Part shown: positions 1 through 5,672 of the stretch, in pieces
Numbering within the stretch: the stretch's first letter is position 1
Layout of the letters: each line of letters starts with the position of its first letter
Assembly: GCA_003455565.1 (NCBI GenBank)
Contig: DMQW01000384.1
Location: 1-7,585 of the forward strand
DNA: 7,585 nucleotides
Direction of reading: 5' to 3'
DNA from: Limisphaerales bacterium
GTDB taxonomy: Bacteria > Verrucomicrobiota > Verrucomicrobiia > Limisphaerales > UBA11358
Notes under the pieces: generated by a model
The model's database searches: none
Told to the model about the DNA's origin: nothing
What the model saw: the letters and a program-made list of their open reading frames with translations, nothing else
Made by a program: the position numbers and the translations under genes

Positions 1-79
1 TTATCCGCGTCAATTTCCGTCTGCGCCATGCTTCGACGCGACGAGCCGCGTCCAGCTCGGCGATCAACTGCGCCGGCAT
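1..79 (-). CDS. Probable 5' end of a divergent minus-strand gene, unknown product (partial)
   Basis: Read on the minus strand from the ATG at 79-77, this frame stays open to the left edge. It gives 26 residues beginning MPAQLIAELDAARRVEAW, a charged, helix-like N-terminus with mostly G or C in third codon positions. The same frame continues upstream to another ATG at 127-125, which would add MAYFISAGRRSQTRTK. That start has a GGAAGG Shine-Dalgarno-like stretch 8 nt ahead of it (136-141, minus strand), but it would overlap the start codon of the glucanotransferase gene, so I prefer the inner start. No family can be recognised from so few residues. The plus-strand frames here look less protein-like. 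The gene would be divergent from the glucanotransferase gene with only 46 bp between the starts. Existence is moderately uncertain and the start is undecided. Confidence 0.35.
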   Translation of the reverse strand, partial: MPAQLIAELDAARRVEAWRRRKLTRI

Positions 80-125
80 TTTCGTGCGGGTTTGCGACCG
101 CCGCCCGGCACTGATAAAGTAGGCC

Positions 126-2789
126 ATGAACGTGACCTTCCGACTTCGCTTTAGCACACGCCCCGGCCAGTCCCTCTGGCTCGTGGGCACGCATCCCCTG
201 CCCGGCCATCCCGTGCCGCTGCAATATGTGGACGCGGAGTTCTGGCAGGTGACCGTGCCGCTGACCACGCAAGCCGCCGGCGCCACATTGAATTATTCCT
301 ACATTCTGCGCCAGACCGGGGACGCGCAGACCACTGACTGGGGTCGCAACCGCCGGCTCGTTCCCGCCCGCTTCAACGGTGCGGAACTGCTCGTGATTGA
401 TTCGTGGAACCAGGCGGGATTTTTTGAAAACGCCTTTTACACCGAACCGTTCAAAAAAGTCCTGCTCGCGGAAAATCTCACGGAAGTCAAAACGATTGCG
501 CCGCAAAACCCGACGCACACCTTCCGCATCAAAGCGCCGCTGCTCGTCCAAGGCCAGACGATTTGCCTGCTCGGTGCAGGCGCAGTGCTCGGCCACTGGA
601 ACACGCAGCCACCAATTTTATTGAGCCGCACGAACGACGAAGATTATTTTTCCGTGCAATTGGATTTGCGCGGCCAGCCTTTTCCGTTCGCCTACAAATA
701 TGGCGTGTTCGATGTCGAAAAAAAATCCTTCGTCCGCTTTGAAGGCGGCGGCAACCGAAGCCTGAAAGCCAGTGTCGTCCGCAACCAGCACACGGTCGTC
801 AACGACGGGTTCGTCGTGCTGCCGGCGGACACCTGGCACGGCACGGGCGTGGCCGTCCCGGTTTTCAGCCTGCGCAGCGGGAACAGTTTCGGCGTCGGCG
901 AATTTCTCGATCTCAAGCCGCTCGCCGGCTGGGGCAAAAAAGCGGGGTTGAAACTCATCCAGCTTCTGCCCGTCAACGACACCAGCGCCACGAGCACTTG
1001 GAAAGATTCGTATCCCTACGCCGCGATTTCCGCGTTCGCATTGCATCCGATTTATCTCAACCTCGCCGCCGTCGCCAGCCCGAAAAACCAGAAATTACTG
1101 AAGCAACTTGAGCCGGAACGCCAGCGGCTCAACGCACTGGATACGCTGGATTACGAGGCGGTGATGAAAGCGAAGCTCGGTTTTCTCAAACAAATTTTCC
1201 CGTCGCAAAAGACCACGACGTTTCGCAGCCAGAAATACAAAAAGTTTTTTGCCGAAAACGAACACTGGCTCGCGCCGTATGCGGCGTTCTGTTTTTTGCG
1301 CGACAAATTTGGCACGCCCGATTTCAGCCGGTGGCCGGAACACCGCGAGTTCAACGCCGGAAAAATTTCCGCGCTCGCCGCCGGCAACGACGACGTTGCC
1401 TTCCACTTTTTCCTCCAGTTTCACCTGCACCGGCAATTGCAGGAAGCGACGGCGCACGCACATGGTTGCGGCCTCGTCGTGAAAGGCGACATTGCCATCG
1501 GCGTGTATCGGCACAGCGCGGATGTCTGGCAGTCGCCGGAACTTTTCAACCTGGACATGCAGGCCGGCGCGCCGCCGGATGCATTCGCCGCGAAAGGTCA
1601 GAACTGGGGCTTCCCGACTTACAACTGGCCGCGCATGGCCGCCGACGGCTTCGCGTGGTGGAAGCAACGCTTCGCGCAGATGGGAAATTATTTCGACGCG
1701 TTCCGCATTGACCACATCCTCGGATTTTTCCGCATTTGGAGCAGCCCGGCGCACGCGGTCGAGGGAATTCTCGGCCATTTCGTTCCGGCGATTGCCATCG
1801 AACCGGTTGAATTTGCAGCGCGCGGAATTGTCTTCGACCACGAGCGTTTCACCAAACCGTTCATCACCGACGCGGTGCTGCACGAAATTTTAGGCAACGA
1901 AAATAAAATGATCCGGCGCGAATTTTTGAGCGCAACGGGCAACGGCAATTATTCACTGAAACCAAAATTCGCCACGCAGCGGCAGGTGGAAAATCATTTC
2001 GCAACGCGTGAACAAAATGAGCGCAACGGCAAATTGAAAATCGGTCTGTTCGATTTGGTTAGCAACGTCATTTTGTTCGAGGTCGAGGGAAAATATCATT
2101 TCCGTTTTGCGATGGAACAAACGGTGTCGTTCAAAAACCTGCCGCCGGACATGCAGGCGAAGCTGCGCGACTTGTATGTGGATTATTTTTTCCGGCGGCA
2201 GGACGACTTCTGGCGGCGCGAGGCGATGCAAAAACTGCCCGCGCTCAAGCGCGTGACCAACATGCTCGTCTGCGGCGAAGACCTCGGCCTCGTGCCCGCG
2301 TGCGTGCCGGAGGTGATGCGCGACCTCGGCCTTTTAAGCCTGGAAATCCAACGGATGCCGAAGACGTCCGGTGTGGATTTTTCGCGGCCGGCGGACGCGC
2401 CGTATTTGAGCGTGGTCACGCCGTCCACGCACGACATGAGCACGATTCGCGGCTGGTGGGAGGAGAACCGCGAGTTGACGCAGAAATTTTTTAACCGCGA
2501 ACTTGGTCTGCCGGGCGAAGCTCCGCGCGAAGCATCGCCGGAAATCGTCGAGGCCGTGGTGCGGCAACACCTCACGTCGCCGGCGATGTGGAGCATTTTT
2601 CAATTGCAGGACTTGCTCGGCATGGACGTTGATTTGCGTCGCGCCGGCGTGGAGGCCGAGCGGATCAACGTGCCGGCGATTCCGGATTTCTACTGGCGTT
2701 ACCGGCTGCATCTGACGCTGGAAAAATTGTTGCGGGCGGAGAAATTCAATTCGCATTTGTCGCAGTTGCTCCGCAAGAACGGGCGTTGA
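126..2789 (+). CDS. malQ: 4-alpha-glucanotransferase (GH77 amylomaltase, DPE2-type, tandem CBM20)
   Basis: The 887-residue protein is a disproportionating enzyme. The family moves glucosyl or maltooligosyl units between alpha-1,4-glucans in the cytoplasm, and DPE2-type members typically use maltose as donor and a branched glucan as acceptor. Two CBM20-like starch-binding domains come first, at about residues 2-95 (SLWLVGTHPLPG) and 132-212 (LLGAGAVLGHWN, ending EGGGNRSL). The GH77 barrel fills the rest, from about residue 240. Expected catalytic residues are in place: nucleophile D529 in FRIDHILGFFR, acid/base E718 in CGEDLGLVP, and transition-state D770 in STHDMSTIRGWW. D529 and E718 are 189 residues apart, against about 47 in short Thermus-type enzymes, so a DPE2-like insertion of about 140 residues separates them. 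No signal peptide is seen. The start is fixed because the first CBM20 strand begins right after Met1. The start has only a weak AGG upstream. The gene symbol follows the family; an alternative name would be the bacterial DPE2 homologue. Confidence 0.95.
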   Translation: MNVTFRLRFSTRPGQSLWLVGTHPLPGHPVPLQYVDAEFWQVTVPLTTQAAGATLNYSYILRQTGDAQTTDWGRNRRLVPARFNGAELLVIDSWNQAGFFENAFYTEPFKKVLLAENLTEVKTIAPQNPTHTFRIKAPLLVQGQTICLLGAGAVLGHWNTQPPILLSRTNDEDYFSVQLDLRGQPFPFAYKYGVFDVEKKSFVRFEGGGNRSLKASVVRNQHTVVNDGFVVLPADTWHGTGVAVPVFSLRSGNSFGVGEFLDLKPLAGWGKKAGLKLIQLLPVNDTSATSTWKDSYPYAAISAFALHPIYLNLAAVASPKNQKLLKQLEPERQRLNALDTLDYEAVMKAKLGFLKQIFPSQKTTTFRSQKYKKFFAENEHWLAPYAAFCFLRDKFGTPDFSRWPEHREFNAGKISALAAGNDDVAFHFFLQFHLHRQLQEATAHAHGCGLVVKGDIAIGVYRHSADVWQSPELFNLDMQAGAPPDAFAAKGQNWGFPTYNWPRMAADGFAWWKQRFAQMGNYFDAFRIDHILGFFRIWSSPAHAVEGILGHFVPAIAIEPVEFAARGIVFDHERFTKPFITDAVLHEILGNENKMIRREFLSATGNGNYSLKPKFATQRQVENHFATREQNERNGKLKIGLFDLVSNVILFEVEGKYHFRFAMEQTVSFKNLPPDMQAKLRDLYVDYFFRRQDDFWRREAMQKLPALKRVTNMLVCGEDLGLVPACVPEVMRDLGLLSLEIQRMPKTSGVDFSRPADAPYLSVVTPSTHDMSTIRGWWEENRELTQKFFNRELGLPGEAPREASPEIVEAVVRQHLTSPAMWSIFQLQDLLGMDVDLRRAGVEAERINVPAIPDFYWRYRLHLTLEKLLRAEKFNSHLSQLLRKNGR

Positions 2790-2828
2790 AACGGCAAATA
2801 AAAAAGCCCCGGAAAAATCCGCGCCAAA

Positions 2829-2888
2829 GGCGTCATGCCCGCCACCGGCACGCCGCAACGATTTTACCGCGTGAAACTGCTGCCGTGA
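2829..2888 (+). pseudogene. Orphan C-terminal tail (RFYR-type) of a lost secreted protein
   Basis: Between the glucanotransferase and the kinase, one plus-strand frame ends in TGTPQRFYRVKLLP followed by TGA at 2886-2888. Such endings (RFYRV plus a few residues, then stop) are typical of the C-terminal beta-rich domain of large exported Verrucomicrobiota proteins. The frame is closed by a TAA at 2799-2801, and nothing upstream resembles the rest of such a domain. It therefore looks like the last 12-20 codons of a gene otherwise deleted or replaced. The tail is short, so chance similarity cannot be excluded. The related remnant on the minus strand at 5037-5150 makes it more believable. Confidence 0.4.
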
Positions 2889-2890
2889 AC

Positions 2891-2926
2891 TTGTGCGGCA
2901 GAGATTTTACCGGCATAATTTTCTTA
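2891..2926 (+). promoter_or_regulatory. Possible sigma70-like promoter giving a leaderless kinase mRNA
   Basis: TTGTGC at 2891-2896 (3 of 6 against TTGACA) and CATAAT at 2914-2919 (5 of 6 against TATAAT) are 17 nt apart. Transcription started about 7 nt after the -10 box would begin at the ATG at 2926, giving a leaderless message. There is no Shine-Dalgarno site before that ATG, which fits. This is a consensus match by eye in a short AT-rich stretch, so it remains tentative. Confidence 0.3.
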
Positions 2927-4347
2927 TGTTCCGTCCAGCCACGATTTTTGCGCTGACGATTCTGGCGACACTTTTTTGCCGGTCAACGCGGGCGACGATA
3001 TTGTGGAGCGATACCGGCGCGCGGCTCGTCCACAACACCGGCACGGGCGTGGACATTCTCGGCGGTGCGGTGAAGCGGAACGACTCCGCCAGCGACGCGC
3101 TCTATTTCAAGGTTCACGTTGACCCGATTTCAGATGTGGCCTCGGAGCCATACTTCGCCGGATTCCAACTGTTCGAAGGCGACGAAGAGCGGCTGGCGTT
3201 GGGCAACGCGCAGGAGGCTTGGGGTTACTCGGCGTTCGCCACGGCGGAGACCGGGCCATCGAACCAGGTTGCCGGCGAATTCAACTTGAAATCCGCGCAT
3301 CCCGAGCCCGCCAATCTGGGCTTGTTCCGGCCTTACGAATTGCCACGCCACGACGTTGAACGAACCATCATCTTCAAAGTTCAATACGTCCCCGGTGGTG
3401 ATGACCTCATAACCGTGTGGCTGAACCCGAACCTCGGACGCGGCGCGACGGACAAAAACCAGCTCGAAAACCTCACCACCAAGTTCAAGGCGAACGCGTC
3501 TTTCAACCAGATCCGCCTTCGCCACGAGGGCGGCGGCAACGGCTGGATTTTCAGCGACATGGCGGTGGCGACCTTATTCAACGACTTTGTGGTGGTGCGC
3601 TTCTGGCAGACGTGGTGGTTTCGCGGACTCACCGCCTTGTTCGTGCTGGCTGGCGTGGGCATGACCGTGCGCGTCGTCGAAAAGAAAAAATTTCAACGGC
3701 AATTGCAACGCGCCGAGCAGGAACACGCGCTGGAACGGGAACGGGCGCGCATCGCGCAGGATTTGCACGACGAACTAGGCTCGCTGCTCACGCGTATTTC
3801 ACTGCTCGGCGGGCTGCTCCGGGCGGACAAGGACAATCCCGAACAGGTTGATGTCCACGCCGGAAAAATTTCACAGTCGGCGGATCAAACCGTCCGCGCG
3901 CTGGAGGAAATCGTCTGGGCCGTGCGGCCCGGCAGCGACACGTTGCCGAGCCTCGTGGAATACATCGCGCACTTCGCGAACGAATTGTTTGAAGGCAACG
4001 CAACTCGCTGCCGGCTGGATTTACCGCCAGATTTGCCCGCCCGCCCGCTGCCGCCGGACGTGCGCCACAATATTTTCCTCATCGTGAAAGAGGGGCTGAC
4101 GAACGTGTTGAAACACGCCGGGGCGTCCGAGGTTCATTTGCAAATCAAAGTCACGCCGCAAACTTTGGAAATCGTCATTGCCGACAACGGCAAAGGTTTT
4201 GACACCAACTCCGCAATGACGGACGGCCAGGGCAACGGTCTCGGTAACATGAAACGCCGCGCGGAGGCGGTCGGCGGCAAACTTACCTTGACGAGCGCGT
4301 CCGGTCAGGGTGCGCGGGTGGAATTCTCGGTAAGTTTTCCCAGTTGA
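2926..4347 (+). CDS. Membrane-bound sensor histidine kinase (HisKA_3/NarX-DegS-like)
   Basis: The 473-residue protein autophosphorylates on a histidine and should pass the phosphate to the adjacent response regulator. From the ATG at 2926 it has a signal peptide (MFRPATIFALTILATLFCRSTRA), a periplasmic region at about 24-224, a WQTWWFR boundary at 228-233, one membrane helix at about 232-251, and a charged coiled linker. The HisKA_3 dimerisation box follows with phosphoacceptor H281 in AQDLHDELGSLLTRIS. The ATPase domain has an N-box (KEGLTNVLKHA, N393), a G1 box (DNGKGFD, D420) and a G2 box (GNGLGNMKRR, 436-445). No PAS or HAMP domain is seen. The sensor is not a beta-propeller. Its end (RLRHEGGGNGWIFSDMAVAT) suggests a LamG/jelly-roll-like fold, which is an inference. 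A GTG at 2893 would add 11 residues before the signal peptide and is less likely. The response regulator starts 45 nt downstream, so the two probably form an operon. Confidence 0.9.
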   Translation: MFRPATIFALTILATLFCRSTRATILWSDTGARLVHNTGTGVDILGGAVKRNDSASDALYFKVHVDPISDVASEPYFAGFQLFEGDEERLALGNAQEAWGYSAFATAETGPSNQVAGEFNLKSAHPEPANLGLFRPYELPRHDVERTIIFKVQYVPGGDDLITVWLNPNLGRGATDKNQLENLTTKFKANASFNQIRLRHEGGGNGWIFSDMAVATLFNDFVVVRFWQTWWFRGLTALFVLAGVGMTVRVVEKKKFQRQLQRAEQEHALERERARIAQDLHDELGSLLTRISLLGGLLRADKDNPEQVDVHAGKISQSADQTVRALEEIVWAVRPGSDTLPSLVEYIAHFANELFEGNATRCRLDLPPDLPARPLPPDVRHNIFLIVKEGLTNVLKHAGASEVHLQIKVTPQTLEIVIADNGKGFDTNSAMTDGQGNGLGNMKRRAEAVGGKLTLTSASGQGARVEFSVSFPS

Positions 4348-4392
4348 CCAACCGCGCGCGCAGTTTATTTTCAAAGCCCCACCAAAAATTTT

Positions 4393-5019
4393 ATGCAAAT
4401 CAAAGTCGCCATCGTGGATGATGATGAAGGCATCCGCAGCAGCCTGTCGGCGTTGATCAAACGCGCGCCCGGCTACAAGCTCGTCGGCGAATATGCCAAC
4501 GGCGAAACGGCGCTCAAGGAAATTCCCAAAAGCCTGCCCGACGTGGTGTTGATGGACATCAACCTGCCGGGCATGAAAGGCTACGAGTGTGTGCGGCGGC
4601 TGAAAGAAGCGCAGCCGACCATCCAGTTTTTGATGCTGACGGTTTATGAAGACAGCGATTCGCTGTTCAATTCTTTGCGCGCCGGCGCGAGCGGCTACCT
4701 GCTCAAACGCACTGCGTCCGCACGCCTGCTCGAAGCCATCCAGGACGTGTTCGCCGGAGGCTCACCGATGTCGCCACAACTCGCGCGGCGCGTGGTGCAA
4801 TTTTTTTCCAGACCGGCCACGCTGGATTCGGGGCTGGCCAGGCTGACCCCGGCGGAACGGGAATTCCTCAACCAGCTTGCCAAGGGTTACGCCTATAAGG
4901 AAATCGCCGACCGCATGAAGATCAGCATTGATACGGTGCGCAGCTACGTGCGGACGGTTTATGAAAAACTGCATGTCCACTCGCGCACCGAGGCCGTGGT
5001 GAAATACCTGCACGGTTGA
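4393..5019 (+). CDS. NarL/FixJ-family response regulator (REC plus LuxR-type HTH)
   Basis: This 208-residue protein is the DNA-binding output of the two-component pair. The receiver domain covers about residues 1-120, with the acidic pocket D9-D10-D11 (IVDDDEG), phosphoacceptor D55 in VVLMDINLPG, T83 and the conserved lysine K105 in GYLLKRT. A linker leads to the LuxR/GerE helix-turn-helix at about 150-208, which shows the family signature LTPAEREFLNQLAKGYAYKEIA followed by ISIDTVRSYVRTVYEKLHVHSRTEAV. All expected phosphorylation residues are present, so it should be functional. NarL-type regulators usually pair with HisKA_3 kinases, which matches its upstream neighbour. The targets are unknown. 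The downstream secreted starch-binding gene and the glucanotransferase are candidates by proximity only. No strong Shine-Dalgarno site precedes the ATG. The spacing to the kinase stop suggests co-transcription. Confidence 0.95.
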   Translation: MQIKVAIVDDDEGIRSSLSALIKRAPGYKLVGEYANGETALKEIPKSLPDVVLMDINLPGMKGYECVRRLKEAQPTIQFLMLTVYEDSDSLFNSLRAGASGYLLKRTASARLLEAIQDVFAGGSPMSPQLARRVVQFFSRPATLDSGLARLTPAEREFLNQLAKGYAYKEIADRMKISIDTVRSYVRTVYEKLHVHSRTEAVVKYLHG

Positions 5020-5036
5020 GCCGGCTCCAGCCAGCT

Positions 5037-5150
5037 TCAACGCGTTTGAATCCGATAAAACCGCGTGGCGTTGGTCGCCGCGCCGCCATCCGAAAACACC
5101 AGCGTTGCGCCGGTGCCGGACATGGCGCGCAATCCCGGGCCGTTCCGGAT
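5037..5150 (-). pseudogene. Decayed C-terminal fragment of a secreted RFYR-tail protein
   Basis: On the minus strand, one frame reads GLRAMSGTGATLVFSDGG, then AATNATRFYRIQTR and a TGA stop at 5039-5037. The glycine/alanine/threonine-rich strand pattern ending in TRFYRI plus a few residues is typical of the C-terminal beta-domain of large exported Verrucomicrobiota proteins. The frame stays open only back to a TAA at 5210-5208 (56 codons). The part upstream of about 5150 no longer looks like that domain, and no start or signal peptide is present. The fragment is convergent with the response regulator, with 17 nt between the two stops. I read it as the surviving 3' end of a deleted gene. A carried-along gene end within a mobile or rearranged segment is the alternative. 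Confidence 0.5.
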
Positions 5151-5368
5151 GCCAGTTCGCACACCCGCCGCCGCGCACGCAGCAATCTTTGAATGGATCG
5201 AAGTGTTTTACAACCGGGGCGGCTCCACAGCACCCTCGGCTATCATTCCCCTGTGGACTTTGAAACCAAACTTAACTAAAAACACCCCGGTCTCATGCAC
5301 TCACTACCTGTCCACCAAATCAGGGCAAGGCCACTCCACCAAGCAGCGCCAATTGTATGATAGACCGC

Positions 5369-5606
5369 CTTGGGATTCTGCCTTTGACCAACCAGGTTTG
5401 CGGCCGCGGCCGGAGCGCGAGCCGGGGTGGCTCGCCGCCGTCGGCCACGGGAACGAGGGCGGGAAAACTCAAGGCCAGCTTAATCTGTCGCGGGGGCGGC
5501 GGACGGAGACCGTCCGCGCTCCGGTTAAAGACGCCTTCGCCCTCCCCCTTGGTTTGTCAAAGGCATCATCCCATACCGCACAAACATGCGGTTGTAGAAT
5601 CCCAAG
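5369..5606. repeat. Nested inverted-repeat (palindromic) intergenic element, about 238 bp
   Basis: Several layers of inverted repeat share roughly one centre. The outer arms are an exact 11-bp pair, CTTGGGATTCT (5369-5379) and AGAATCCCAAG (5596-5606). A second, longer pair lies at 5371-5396 and 5547-5573, matching over about 26 positions with three mismatches and one indel around the shared core TGCCTTTGAC. The inner arms are CCGGAGCGCG (5410-5419) and CGCGCTCCGG (5515-5524), exact over 10 bp. Two perfect hairpins sit near the ends of the inner segment: 7-bp arms GCGAGCC/GGCTCGC (5417-5435) and 8-bp arms GCGGACGG/CCGTCCGC (5499-5517). A small hairpin, CCGCA/TGCGG, lies at 5577-5592. No open reading frame or clear target-site duplication is seen. 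It could be a MITE-like or REP/BIME-like dispersed repeat, or a structured RNA. Confidence 0.6.
5410..5524. repeat. Inner GC-rich double-hairpin segment of the palindromic element
   Basis: The 10-bp exact arms at 5410-5419 and 5515-5524 enclose two independent perfect hairpins with 5-nt and 3-nt loops (5417-5435 and 5499-5517), each overlapping or lying close to one arm. The folded form would be a cruciform or a three-way-junction-like RNA, in competition with the long-range pairing. The 63 nt between the hairpins look unstructured by eye. It resembles bacterial REP-pair intergenic repeats in organisation, though no family is recognised. Confidence 0.5.
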
Positions 5607-5618
5607 TGGGGGCTTACG

Positions 5619-5649
5619 TTGTTAAAGTTCACCAAATGCCCGTTTAACT
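5619..5649 (+). promoter_or_regulatory. Weak promoter candidate for the starch-binding protein gene
   Basis: TTGTTA at 5619-5624 (4 of 6 against TTGACA) and TTTAAC at 5643-5648 (4 of 6 against TATAAT) are separated by 18 nt, and would start transcription roughly 18 nt before the ATG at 5673. It lies just after the palindromic element. The match is poor and the spacing is its main support. Confidence 0.2.
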
Positions 5650-5672
5650 CAAACTCAAATCCAAAGAATCAT

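Larger units (their letters stand above)
5020..5672. other. Gene-poor intergenic region with remnants and structured repeats
   Basis: About 650 bp without an intact gene that I can support. It starts with a 10-bp perfect palindrome, GAGCCGGCTC (5018-5027), overlapping the regulator stop codon. It then holds the minus-strand protein-tail remnant (5037-5150), a featureless stretch to 5368, the nested inverted-repeat element (5369-5606), and the leader of the starch-binding protein gene. The featureless stretch contains only a 7-bp inverted repeat, TCCACAG (5224-5230) with CTGTGGA (5251-5257), around a 20-nt loop. A plus-strand open frame crosses much of the region, but it runs antisense to the remnant and through the palindromes, and its composition is not protein-like. 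Confidence 0.7.

Noticed and set aside
1095..1883. Long minus-strand open frame (262 codons) opposite the glucanotransferase gene
   Set aside because: It lies wholly antisense to the catalytic domain, which has clear family motifs. High GC content makes long antisense frames common, and its composition (arginine-rich, no domain pattern) is not protein-like.
2799..2825. Terminator after the glucanotransferase gene
   Set aside because: Only a 4-bp stem (CGGA/TCCG) can be formed, with no T-run behind it.
2334..2858. Minus-strand open frame (174 codons) across the end of the glucanotransferase gene
   Set aside because: It is a shadow of the GH77 reading frame, with no motif and no conserved-looking start.
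2893..2925. GTG start giving an 11-residue longer kinase
   Set aside because: The extension MRQRFYRHNFL sits before a normal signal peptide that begins at the ATG at 2926, and no Shine-Dalgarno site supports the GTG.
5310..5345. Short direct repeats TCCACCAA as a possible CRISPR or iteron array
   Set aside because: There are only two 8-bp copies 24 bp apart plus one distant copy. They show no regular spacing and no array structure.
5065..5625. Plus-strand open frame of 186 codons in the intergenic region
   Set aside because: It runs antisense to the RFYR-tail remnant and through the palindromic element. It has no recognisable motif and its predicted product is low-complexity and proline/arginine-rich.
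5619..5672. TTG start giving an 18-residue longer starch-binding protein
   Set aside because: The extension is polar and precedes a complete signal peptide that starts at the ATG at 5673.
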